In this document: positions 1 to 6,947 of the stretch, one piece after another
Position numbering within the stretch: the first letter of the stretch is position 1
Layout: each line of letters opens with the position of its first letter
Assembly: GCA_015522385.1 (NCBI GenBank)
Contig: WAMJ01000285.1
Location: forward strand, 1 to 19,807
Reading direction: 5' to 3'
Origin: Candidatus Heimdallarchaeota archaeon
Lineage (GTDB): Archaea; Asgardarchaeota; Heimdallarchaeia; Heimdallarchaeales; Kariarchaeaceae
Length of the DNA: 19,807 nt
Translations under genes and position numbers: made by a program
The notes under the pieces: model-generated
Told to the model about the DNA's origin: nothing
What the model saw: the letters and a program-made list of their open reading frames with translations, nothing else
The model's database searches: none

Positions 1-305
1 TCATTTCTCGTCAACGGGGTCTCGTGGGATGTGGCGAACCAGAACCGTATCATCTTCTCATTCTCTCGAGCGACCCATATAACGGGGAAGAAGATGATCT
101 TGAGAAATGCCCAGATGATCCTGAATGGAATCAGTAAAAATCCAATCACATCGTGGTGATCGAATCCGTCATTGAAGTTTACCTCGTACTTAGGAGAACC
201 TTTCTTCTTGTCATCGCCTTCATCTGATTCAGCTACAGAGCCAGCCGTGACGTCCTCATCCTTCTTTTTCAGTTTGAGCTTAGGCTTTTTTTCTTTCTTT
301 GCCAT
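1..305 (-). CDS. Small lysine-rich membrane-associated protein, 3' end cut by window edge
   Basis: Reading leftward from an ATG at 305, about 101 codons stay open to the window edge, so the C-terminus is missing. The TGA visible at bases 3-1 is out of frame and does not end it. The first 45 or so residues are very polar and charged (alternating Lys, then Asp/Glu/Ser). They are followed by a strongly hydrophobic, aromatic stretch at about residues 56-80 (IIWAFLKIIFFPVIW) that could be a membrane helix or re-entrant hairpin. The gene lies 74 bases downstream of the HerA-like ATPase on the same strand, so it may be its membrane partner or may have its own promoter. I do not recognise the family. 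The start is supported by the Met-Ala-Lys-rich opening and the absence of an earlier in-frame coding-like extension, but no clear ribosome binding site is visible. Confidence 0.6.
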   Translation of the reverse strand, partial: MAKKEKKPKLKLKKKDEDVTAGSVAESDEGDDKKKGSPKYEVNFNDGFDHHDVIGFLLIPFRIIWAFLKIIFFPVIWVARENEKMIRFWFATSHETPLTRN

Positions 306-342
306 AGTATAACCTAAAATAGTAACGAGCAACCTAATTGAA

Positions 343-362
343 AAAGGTTTTTTGTGACCTTT
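343..362 (-). terminator. Possible hairpin with T-run after the HerA-like gene
   Basis: On the minus strand a 6-base stem AAAGGT/ACCTTT encloses an 8-base A-rich loop and is followed by two more T residues. It lies 18 bases past the stop codon of the HerA-like gene and before the next ATG. The stem is short and AT-rich, so this is a weak candidate. The T-rich tail alone could serve as an archaeal terminator. Confidence 0.25.
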
Positions 363-379
363 GAGAAAATACACCCTAC

Positions 380-2602
380 CTACTTCAGAGGGTTCTCATC
401 TTGCTCAAAGTGTGTTCCAAGAATACCGTCTACCCACGAGACAAACTTCATCTTTCGGTCCTTATCGTACTTGTCAAACTCGTACACTGGGAACCACACG
501 ATTGACGGTGCAACCTTGAGATTGATCCGCCCTCCAATTATCTGCCTTATCAGGTTTTGGGCCTCCTCACGGTTAACGGTAGGATAGATATGGCTAGACT
601 TCCTTAGGTCGTTCATAGCAATTTGCTCAAAGCTCAGATCTGTGGGAAGTGTCTCTACTTCGTCTACATCAACTACAGACCTCTTGAACTCTACCTTTCG
701 ATCTTTCTTCTTCCCAGTGATAGTAAAGAGCTTAGAGCTCAGACCGTTGATGTAGTGGACACCCTCTACAGACTCCCAGACCTCCTTCTTTCTAAAGAAT
801 CCACCCTTCACACGTTTAACGTCCCTGATGTATCCAATTCTCCATAGGGGGATATACTTCACGTCCACTTTTCTAATTTTCTGGAAATGCCTGAATGCGG
901 CCTTCGGAATATGTTTTTTTGCAATCTCCTCCGCCTGCCCTTGGATAATTCTGAACGACAATTGGAACATTCGACCCACAAGGTTCTTCTTTGGATCCAT
1001 CTTCACCGAACTTGACCAGTAGATCTCCCGGTTTTCAATGGTGTCAGAGCTCAATTTCTTACTTTTAACCATCTTCTTGAGCTCCTTCTCGACCTCCTCC
1101 TCATCCATCCCTACTTGGGCGGCTATTACCTCCGAGGAAACTGCATCACCCGATTCCTTGAGGATATCAGGGATTGAAGCCAAGGTTGGAATAGTGGGTA
1201 GAGCACTGAGATCATCCGACGATTCGCTAACCTCCATACTGGGTTCCGATCCTCTCTTCTTCTCACCCTCTTTGTTCACTTTCTTTGATTCCTCTGCCCT
1301 CTCCGCTTCCTCGGTTATTTTCTGGAATTTCGGTCTGAGTCCGGACTCGTCCATGATCTTCTTGACCTTGTTGTCATCTAGGGTTGTGTGATTGGTGGTC
1401 AACCACCTAACCTGCATGAATTGTACCTCCTTGTACACATCTGGACAGAGGAGCATGAACTCACCAGTCTTTAGCTTTCGTAGCTTAGTGGTGATCTCCT
1501 CGACATCCGCGGGACTGATGGCCTCAATGATTGCCCTGACTTTTTCGATGTCCTGCTTGGCCATCATCCGTCCAAGGGCCCATGTGCCAACCTGACCGAG
1601 TGACTTGTAATCCACGTCGGAGATATTCTGCGTTGCTAGGAGCATAGACACTCCATACTTACGGGCTTGCTTCAACAGGAGCTGGATACTCTTTTTGGTT
1701 GGAGGATTACCTGTAGGTGGAACCAAACCTGCCAATTCGTCGAAGAGAACCATCAACTGCACCTCCTCCGATGGATGTTGAAGCATGTAGTTGTACACTT
1801 GGGATGCAAAATCTGCCATGAAGGACATTCTGGTACCCTCATCTCTGATAGTGTTGAGATAAAGAACATTAATCGGAGTCTTGCCCTTATCTGCCCAAGA
1901 TACCATCCTCTCAATGTCGAGAGGCATGCCAAGGTTGAAGATTAGTGAATCTGCCCCTATGGTCAAGTGCCTGACGTTGTTGATGAGCTTCTCCTTCTCT
2001 TTCTCATTAATGATTGAACTGATGCTTGGTGGCAGGTAATCCGAGTCGTTGCTCATGAGCTCGATAAGGTCATCAAGATTGTCCAAATCCACGTCCCCCT
2101 TAAGCCATATGGCTTCGAGCAATTTGTAAAGATACGACTGAACTGCCTTGCCCGATGTCTTCTCGGTGTTGTATCCACAGAGGGAAGCAACAGTCTCCGC
2201 CACGGTATCAATTGACTGGATGAGGTCTGCGGGGTCAAGATCTTTCGGTGGAGCTTTCAGTGGATTCATGCTCAAGGGTATACCCTTGTTACTTGCGGGG
2301 GTGAAGATGGCAACCTGGGCCTTCTTCTTAATCTCGTCATAGTATGATCCAGGAACTCCTTTCTCCTCTACCTGTTTCTTGTCTCCCATGAGAGCAAGAG
2401 AGGCCAAGTCCCCCTGTATATCGACGAGGAGCATGGGAATGTTCTCCCTGATGCACTCTTCGAGCACCGCTTTGACCAGTACTGTTTTCCCTGATCCTGA
2501 AGCGCCCAGAGCTGCAAAGTGTCTCCTCATAGTTTTTACAGGGATCTCGATAGGTGAGTTATCCACCTTAGAGAAACCAATGTGTAGTTTTCCGTCACTC
2601 AT
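380..2602 (-). CDS. HerA/FtsK-like P-loop ATPase with winged-helix-like and C-terminal extension
   Basis: A 740-residue ATPase of the HerA/FtsK/VirB4 superfamily. Walker A is GASGSGKT at residues 33-40. Walker B is VQLMVLFDEL around 281-290, with Asp288-Glu289. A sensor-like LLATQN lies at 321-326, and an arginine near 345 could be the trans finger of a hexamer. Residues 430-465 are a charged linker. Residues about 474-516 look like a small winged helix (DILKESGDAVSSEVIAAQ). Residues 540-740 form a mixed alpha/beta extension containing YIPLWRIGYIRDV and a later FPVYEFDKYD...VDGILG strand pattern. Such ATPases usually pump DNA or protein through a hexameric ring. Archaeal HerA pairs with the NurA nuclease, but no nuclease is visible here, so I do not call it HerA proper. 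The ATG at 2602 is supported by a TATA-like AATTTAAG 26-33 bases upstream, implying a leaderless transcript. Confidence 0.8.
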   Translation of the reverse strand: MSDGKLHIGFSKVDNSPIEIPVKTMRRHFAALGASGSGKTVLVKAVLEECIRENIPMLLVDIQGDLASLALMGDKKQVEEKGVPGSYYDEIKKKAQVAIFTPASNKGIPLSMNPLKAPPKDLDPADLIQSIDTVAETVASLCGYNTEKTSGKAVQSYLYKLLEAIWLKGDVDLDNLDDLIELMSNDSDYLPPSISSIINEKEKEKLINNVRHLTIGADSLIFNLGMPLDIERMVSWADKGKTPINVLYLNTIRDEGTRMSFMADFASQVYNYMLQHPSEEVQLMVLFDELAGLVPPTGNPPTKKSIQLLLKQARKYGVSMLLATQNISDVDYKSLGQVGTWALGRMMAKQDIEKVRAIIEAISPADVEEITTKLRKLKTGEFMLLCPDVYKEVQFMQVRWLTTNHTTLDDNKVKKIMDESGLRPKFQKITEEAERAEESKKVNKEGEKKRGSEPSMEVSESSDDLSALPTIPTLASIPDILKESGDAVSSEVIAAQVGMDEEEVEKELKKMVKSKKLSSDTIENREIYWSSSVKMDPKKNLVGRMFQLSFRIIQGQAEEIAKKHIPKAAFRHFQKIRKVDVKYIPLWRIGYIRDVKRVKGGFFRKKEVWESVEGVHYINGLSSKLFTITGKKKDRKVEFKRSVVDVDEVETLPTDLSFEQIAMNDLRKSSHIYPTVNREEAQNLIRQIIGGRINLKVAPSIVWFPVYEFDKYDKDRKMKFVSWVDGILGTHFEQDENPLK

Positions 2603-2627
2603 AGTTTACTAAGTTTGATTCACGTTG

Positions 2628-2635
2628 CTTAAATT
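2628..2635 (-). promoter_or_regulatory. TATA-like promoter of HerA-like ATPase gene
   Basis: The minus strand reads AATTTAAG, preceded by purine-rich AAAAAGG that could act as a BRE. The box ends 26 bases before the ATG at 2602, the spacing expected for an archaeal TATA box driving a leaderless mRNA. Confidence 0.5.
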
Positions 2636-2667
2636 CCTTTTTCATCGAGAGGGGATAATTATTAAGA

Positions 2668-3324
2668 TCAATCCCTATTCATTCCAATAACAACTTCGAG
2701 CATCATCCTGAATATTAGGAGGATGTCCCAATATATGCTCCAAGCCATCCGTGCTGGCGAAACGTATTCCCTCCTCATAAGTCTGGAGAGGTCGAACATC
2801 AGATAAAGACTGAACAGAACCGCCCCAAACATGGCAAATACCAACTGCCCGAGGGTTCCGAATGAGACAAAGATGTTCACGATGGCCAAAACGATAAAAA
2901 TTATACTGAGTGGCATCAGATACCCCATCATCCTTGATGTTTGAGGTCTCTCGGTCTCAGCATAATAATAAATTCCTCCGACAATTAGTCCAGTGATCCC
3001 GACGGTCTCTGCTATAATCACCATGGCTCCAGGCACAACCGCAAGGACGGATTCAAGAGTGTATCCAAGAAGAACTGATGTCGACACAACGAAGGTGTAA
3101 TACAACTTCTCAATTGTTCCCTCGTCCTTCGCGAAGATATACCCTATAATCGAGATGATCTCACCAACAAAGGCCAAGAGTCCGAATACGGGGTTTAGAC
3201 CAGTGTAAATCACCAAGGCTGAAATCAGGACGGCAAGCGCCAAGCCGTAGGTCAGTTTCTGTAGAACTATCTGCTTTGAGTCAATAGAGTATGTGGGTCT
3301 GTAGTAATATGTATTGCTGAACAT
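2668..3324 (-). CDS. Bax inhibitor-1 / TMBIM (YetJ/YccA-like) membrane protein
   Basis: A 218-residue protein with six or seven hydrophobic segments, matching the size and pattern of the Bax inhibitor-1 family (UPF0005). It opens with a short polar N-terminus, then LTYGLALAVLISALV as the first span. It ends in the family signature GAVLFSLYLMFDLSRL followed by AWSIYWDILLIFRMML. The two conserved aspartates fall at about residues 178 and 200 and would correspond to the pH-sensing di-aspartyl pair (D171/D195) of Bacillus YetJ, a proton-gated calcium leak channel. This call rests on recognising the C-terminal signature. A calcium-leak role is inferred from the family only. It is monocistronic and divergent from phosphoglycerate kinase. 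The start has both AGAGGTGA just upstream and a TATA box 24-31 bases upstream overlapping a palindrome, so whether the transcript has a leader is unclear. Confidence 0.75.
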   Translation of the reverse strand: MFSNTYYYRPTYSIDSKQIVLQKLTYGLALAVLISALVIYTGLNPVFGLLAFVGEIISIIGYIFAKDEGTIEKLYYTFVVSTSVLLGYTLESVLAVVPGAMVIIAETVGITGLIVGGIYYYAETERPQTSRMMGYLMPLSIIFIVLAIVNIFVSFGTLGQLVFAMFGAVLFSLYLMFDLSRLMRREYVSPARMAWSIYWDILLIFRMMLEVVIGMNRD

Positions 3325-3343
3325 GCACTCACCTCTTGTAATA

Positions 3344-3358
3344 ATGGTATAATACCAT
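3344..3358. promoter_or_regulatory. 15-bp palindrome overlapping the TMBIM-gene TATA box
   Basis: ATGGTAT-A-ATACCAT is a perfect 7+1+7 inverted repeat. Read on the minus strand it contains the TATA-like TATTATAC (3348-3355), centred 28 bases before the ATG at 3324. A dimeric repressor bound here would occlude TBP, so it is a candidate operator. A chance palindrome in AT-rich promoter DNA is the alternative. Confidence 0.45.
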
Positions 3359-3359
3359 A

Positions 3360-3584
3360 TTTACAATAGAAGAAATACCTAATAAATATTTCGGTCAAGA
3401 AGTCAGCATTGGTCTTTTTCAACAGGGCATGAACCTCACAAGATAGGAAATACAAAAATATGGAATTCGGAATCGGAAAATCGTCAGAGCAATAATACAT
3501 ACAGCATTCCTAGACCTGTTCAAGCAAAAGCAATAGAGAATAAGAGAATGGAATATGGGACTCAGACGAGGTATGCACGTGAGA
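3360..3584. other. Intergenic spacer between divergent TMBIM and phosphoglycerate kinase genes
   Basis: About 225 bases lie between the two promoter elements. I find no convincing coding frame, tRNA-like T-loop or strong hairpin. Open frames crossing it have no start context and unusual composition. It may simply be spacer, or hold a small RNA I cannot recognise. Confidence 0.4.
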
Positions 3585-3593
3585 TTTATTATA
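3585..3593 (+). promoter_or_regulatory. TATA box of phosphoglycerate kinase gene
   Basis: TTTATTATA ends 21 bases before the ATG at 3615, right for a leaderless archaeal mRNA. It lies inside the longer reading frame that opens at 3555, which argues that translation starts at 3615. Confidence 0.55.
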
Positions 3594-3614
3594 CAGTATG
3601 ATGAATCTGTAAGT

Positions 3615-4826
3615 ATGAAAAAGATGCTGACTGACGTCGATGTCAAAAATAAAAGGGTCCTGATGAGGGTCGATTTCAATGTGCCGCTCGAAAGTGGAAA
3701 AGTGAAGGACGACACAAGAATAAGGAGAACCCTGCCATCAATTAATTATGTACTAGATCACGGGGGGAGCCTCATTCTCATGTCTCACCTAGGAAGACCG
3801 AAGGGTGAGGTAAGAAGGGAACTCTCGCTCAGACCAGTTGCGGAGTACCTCTCAATCCTCTTAAAGAGGACGGTGAAATTTTCGGACAGTACAGTAGGAG
3901 AGAGAACCAAAGCCATGGCAACGTCATTGCAACCCGGAGAGATACTCCTTCTAGAGAACACAAGGTTTGATCCGAGAGAGAAAAAGAATGACCCCCAGTT
4001 CTCAAAGGAATTGGCATCTTTGGGGGAGATATTCGTAAATGACGCTTTTGGTACTGCTCACCGCGCTCATGCCTCAACAGTGGGTGTTGCAGAGTACCTC
4101 CCAGCAGTCAGCGGGTTTCTAATGGCTAAGGAGCTTGAGGCCTTAGAGAGAGCAACCACTGATCCTGAGAAACCAGTACTCGCCATCATGGGAGGAGCTA
4201 AGGTATCCGACAAGATAAAGGTCATAGAGAATCTTATGAGATACGTTAACTCCATCGTGATCGGAGGAGGTATGGCATTTACCTTCCTTAAGGCCAGAGG
4301 TTATGAAACTGGGAATTCCCTCCTTGAGGACGACATGGTGGATATTGCAAAGAAACTAATGTACAATGCTGAGAGCAGAGGAGTCAAGATAATTCTCCCG
4401 GTAGACGTCAGGTTAGCCAAGTCCTTTGACGAGCCCCTCATAGCCTACGGAATGGCCACAGTAATTCCCTCAGATCAGATACCCGAGGACACCATGGGAT
4501 TGGACATCGGTCCAAAGACTCAGGAAATGATTACGAAGGAGGTAGAGAGTGCCAAAACTATTTTCTGGAATGGACCAATGGGTGTATTTGAGAAGGACTG
4601 CTATGCGAGGGGAACCATGGCGGTGGCAGAGGCGATCATCAAGCGTAATACCATGACCATTGTTGGAGGAGGGGATAGCATCTACGCCCTGAACATGACT
4701 ATGGACAAGAGGGGACTCAGACTACAACCAAATACACCCATCCATATCTCCACTGGTGGTGGGGCAACCTTGGACTATCTAAGCGGCAAGGAGTTGCCGG
4801 GGGTACGGGTGTTGCAGGAGAAGTAG
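3615..4826 (+). CDS. pgk: Phosphoglycerate kinase
   Basis: Catalyses reversible phosphate transfer between 1,3-bisphosphoglycerate and ADP in glycolysis and gluconeogenesis in the cytoplasm. The 403-residue length is normal. Landmarks in order: RVLMRVDFNVPL (substrate-binding Asp/Asn near the start), DDTRIRRTLPSI, LMSHLGRPKG, LLLENTRFDPRE, FVNDAFGTAHRAHAST, AIMGGAKVSDKI, NGPMGVFE, GGGDSIYAL and the closing STGGGATLDYLSGKELPGV. The frame is open from an ATG at 3555, but that would add 20 residues unlike the family and place the TATA box inside the gene, so I use the ATG at 3615. The closing motifs look closer to bacterial/eukaryotic enzymes than to the archaeal form I would expect; this is from memory only. 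The gene stands alone between a divergent membrane-protein gene and a downstream gene with its own promoter. Confidence 0.97.
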   Translation: MKKMLTDVDVKNKRVLMRVDFNVPLESGKVKDDTRIRRTLPSINYVLDHGGSLILMSHLGRPKGEVRRELSLRPVAEYLSILLKRTVKFSDSTVGERTKAMATSLQPGEILLLENTRFDPREKKNDPQFSKELASLGEIFVNDAFGTAHRAHASTVGVAEYLPAVSGFLMAKELEALERATTDPEKPVLAIMGGAKVSDKIKVIENLMRYVNSIVIGGGMAFTFLKARGYETGNSLLEDDMVDIAKKLMYNAESRGVKIILPVDVRLAKSFDEPLIAYGMATVIPSDQIPEDTMGLDIGPKTQEMITKEVESAKTIFWNGPMGVFEKDCYARGTMAVAEAIIKRNTMTIVGGGDSIYALNMTMDKRGLRLQPNTPIHISTGGGATLDYLSGKELPGVRVLQEK

Positions 4827-4840
4827 TTCGATCGATCAGA

Positions 4841-4848
4841 TTTTAAGT
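4841..4848 (+). promoter_or_regulatory. TATA box of zinc-ribbon membrane protein gene
   Basis: TTTTAAGT ends 25 bases before the ATG at 4874. The T-rich stretch also follows the phosphoglycerate kinase stop by 14 bases and could double as a terminator for that gene. Confidence 0.5.
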
Positions 4849-4873
4849 GTGGATAGCAACTGGATAATTGTAG

Positions 4874-5902
4874 ATGTCGGAACGAAGGGTATGTCCCAAC
4901 TGTAATTCAGAGATCACAACTCCGGGAGCAGCCTTCTGTGGAATATGTGGGTTTGCATTAAACGTTCAGCCAGAGGGAAAACCTCAGCAGGATACCCCAC
5001 ATCAACCATATGATTGGATGCGAAAGGGGAATCAGACAGGAACACTACCACAAAATCAGCAGGGGGTCTATCCAGCACAGGTACCTCCAACAGAGAGACC
5101 TGCAGGATCACAGGGGGGGAGATTTGGACAGCCATACGGGCAACAGATTTATGGACAACAACCATATGATCAGGGACAGGACTACCTTATGGGCACGGGG
5201 ATAAGAAGGGATACAGTGGATCCCATTACCAATCTACCATTCTTTAACAGGAAGGTTTGGAAGGGGATTGGTGTTTTCACACTCATAATGGTCGTCGCTC
5301 AGATCATGAGGTTCCTCCTCACTCGAGACTCGTTTCCCAGTATTGTTGAGATTATCTGGTCCACGTTCTTGTACGCAGTGTTCATAACTGCAATAATGGC
5401 TATTCAAATCAACCAATACCGTAAGAAAGGGGTTCTACCCAATCTTAATATTTCTCGTTTTGACTTGACATCAGGACTTGTTCTCTCCTCTTTCTTCGCT
5501 ATCTATATCCCCCACAAGTTTACAGCTGATGAAGAACTCTCAACAATTAGTGAGAGTGTGAATGTGTGGGATCAAAAGTCATTCCAGATGGTAGCAGTAC
5601 CAAGAGATGCTTATGTAGACGAATATGTCAGACCAGAGGCCATAAAATCTAGGTACTTCACCACCATACTACTTGGGTACAGTCTCTGGTTCGTTCAGTC
5701 CTCGGGTATAATACCGATGTTCCTCACAACCAACATGACAATCACAGCAATAGGAATATACTCATTTTTACACGTCGCACCAGGTCTGCCCAATTACCGA
5801 AAGGAAATAATCGGGGAGAAGAGGTTTGTTGGATTCCTCTTTCTCTTATTATCAGCGGGTATGATTGTCCTTGGGATGACTATTCAAATTCCAGTACCCT
5901 GA
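4874..5902 (+). CDS. Zinc-ribbon membrane protein resembling an inactive site-2 (M50) protease
   Basis: A 342-residue protein. Residues 7-25 hold a zinc ribbon with paired cysteines CPNC (7,10) and CGIC (22,25). Residues 31-105 are a disordered Gln/Pro/Gly/Tyr-rich stretch with repeated GQPYGQQ-type units. From 127 on there are five or six hydrophobic segments. One carries FFAIYIPHKFTADE (207-220), which resembles the HELxHKFTA active-site helix of archaeal site-2 proteases, but the first His and the Glu are replaced (Ile, Tyr). A late segment with LHVAPGLPNYRKEI sits where the family's PxxPLDG would be, without the Asp. I infer a protease-like fold without catalysis. If that alignment is wrong, it is just an unclassified zinc-ribbon membrane protein. 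It has its own leaderless promoter and precedes the MoxR operon in the same direction. Confidence 0.75.
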   Translation: MSERRVCPNCNSEITTPGAAFCGICGFALNVQPEGKPQQDTPHQPYDWMRKGNQTGTLPQNQQGVYPAQVPPTERPAGSQGGRFGQPYGQQIYGQQPYDQGQDYLMGTGIRRDTVDPITNLPFFNRKVWKGIGVFTLIMVVAQIMRFLLTRDSFPSIVEIIWSTFLYAVFITAIMAIQINQYRKKGVLPNLNISRFDLTSGLVLSSFFAIYIPHKFTADEELSTISESVNVWDQKSFQMVAVPRDAYVDEYVRPEAIKSRYFTTILLGYSLWFVQSSGIIPMFLTTNMTITAIGIYSFLHVAPGLPNYRKEIIGEKRFVGFLFLLLSAGMIVLGMTIQIPVP

Positions 5903-5928
5903 GGAATTCTTCTGTTTGCTGATACAAA

Positions 5929-5936
5929 CTTTAATT
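5929..5936 (+). promoter_or_regulatory. TATA box of the MoxR-DUF58 operon
   Basis: CTTTAATT ends 24 bases before the GTG at 5961. This spacing supports a leaderless GTG start and marks the head of the five-gene operon running to 12259. Confidence 0.5.
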
Positions 5937-5960
5937 TGGGTGTAATCTCATTGGTCAATT

Positions 5961-6935
5961 GTGAGTACTAATTTTTCTCTCCAAGATATTTCCCAAAAAC
6001 TCAAGAAAGTCAAGGAAGAGATACAGTTGGTTATTGTAGGGCAGGAGGAAATATCTGAAGCAGTGTTGCTGAGTCTTCTTAGCGACGGACACGTATTGTT
6101 GGAAGGTGCTCCAGGGCTCGCAAAGACCCTCATGGTTAGGGCTTTTGGGAAGGCACTTGGAATGCAGTTCAAAAGGATCCAGTTCACCCCGGATCTCATG
6201 CCTTCGGATGTCACAGGTATTTCTATCTACCAACCAAATGACGGCACTTTCAAGTTCACTCAAGGACCGATATTCACGAATCTCCTATTGGCAGACGAGA
6301 TTAACCGTGCACCTCCAAAGACACAGGCCTCCATGCTTGAGGCAATGCAGGAAAAGCAGGTATCAGCTGATAATGAGAGATATGACCTCCCGAAACCATT
6401 CTTGGTTCTAGCGACACAGAACCCAATCGAGCAGGAAGGTACTTACCCACTTCCAGAAGCTCAGGTAGACCGTTTTATGTTCAAGGTCATTGTGGATTAC
6501 CCTGCGGAAGATGAGGAGATCGAGATTGTGAAGAGATTCACTGCGGGAATTGACGCGTATGACAAGCTCAACGATATCAAGACAATTTTATCGCCTGATG
6601 ACCTGACACGGATTCAACATTTTGTTCGGAATAATGTTAGATTGTCAGACGATGTCATAAAATACATTGTAAGGCTGGTTCAGACCACAAGGGAAAGTGA
6701 GGAAGTGAGCATCGGGGCATCACCACGGGCATCACTATGGCTAGCCATCGGTGCTAAGGCCCATGCAGTCTTTGAGGGAAGAGATTATGTCAATCCTGCA
6801 GATGTTCAGAGAGTGGCTAGGAGCATCCTCAGGCACCGAGTCATCGTGGCTCCAGAATGGCAGTTCGAGGGGATTACCTCAGATGTCATCATTGATAGAG
6901 TTCTGAGGAACATACCAGCGCCTACGATGAATTAG
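5961..6935 (+). CDS. MoxR-family AAA+ ATPase
   Basis: A 324-residue MoxR-type AAA+ ATPase, a chaperone-like class that assembles or activates envelope and metalloprotein complexes, often through VWA-domain partners. Walker A is GAPGLAKT at residues 49-56, Walker B is LLLADEIN with Asp112-Glu113, sensor 1 is the Asn of ATQNP at 154, and the arginine finger is in EAQVDRF (171). The lid domain carries [17 protein letters not shown] with the sensor-2 Arg. Length and motifs are complete, so it should be active. The GTG start is set by the TATA box 25-32 bases upstream and the short, family-like N-terminus. It is the first gene of an operon ending in a DUF58 protein, the usual genetic partner of MoxR. 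Confidence 0.95.
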   Translation: MSTNFSLQDISQKLKKVKEEIQLVIVGQEEISEAVLLSLLSDGHVLLEGAPGLAKTLMVRAFGKALGMQFKRIQFTPDLMPSDVTGISIYQPNDGTFKFTQGPIFTNLLLADEINRAPPKTQASMLEAMQEKQVSADNERYDLPKPFLVLATQNPIEQEGTYPLPEAQVDRFMFKVIVDYPAEDEEIEIVKRFTAGIDAYDKLNDIKTILSPDDLTRIQHFVRNNVRLSDDVIKYIVRLVQTTRESEEVSIGASPRASLWLAIGAKAHAVFEGRDYVNPADVQRVARSILRHRVIVAPEWQFEGITSDVIIDRVLRNIPAPTMN

Positions 6936-6946
6936 GAGGATCCTCC
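6934..6946 (+). promoter_or_regulatory. Ribosome binding site embedded in a 12-bp palindrome
   Basis: AGGAGG directly precedes the ATG at 6948 and overlaps the MoxR stop codon. GGAGGATCCTCC (6935-6946) is a perfect palindrome, so the site could fold as GGAG/CTCC around a GATC loop and partly mask itself. This is visible in the sequence; any regulatory effect is inference. Confidence 0.5.
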
Positions 6947-6947
6947 C

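Noticed and set aside
1038..1391. 117-residue open frame on the plus strand
   Set aside because: Antisense to the HerA-like ATPase gene; Ser/Leu/Phe-rich composition typical of a shadow frame, no start context.
380..2602. Restriction or BREX-type defence role for the HerA-like ATPase
   Set aside because: No methylase, nuclease or other defence gene nearby; the surroundings look like housekeeping and membrane genes.
3267..3500. 77-residue open frame crossing the TMBIM start on the minus strand
   Set aside because: Overlaps the TMBIM gene in another frame and its promoter palindrome; no recognisable domain.
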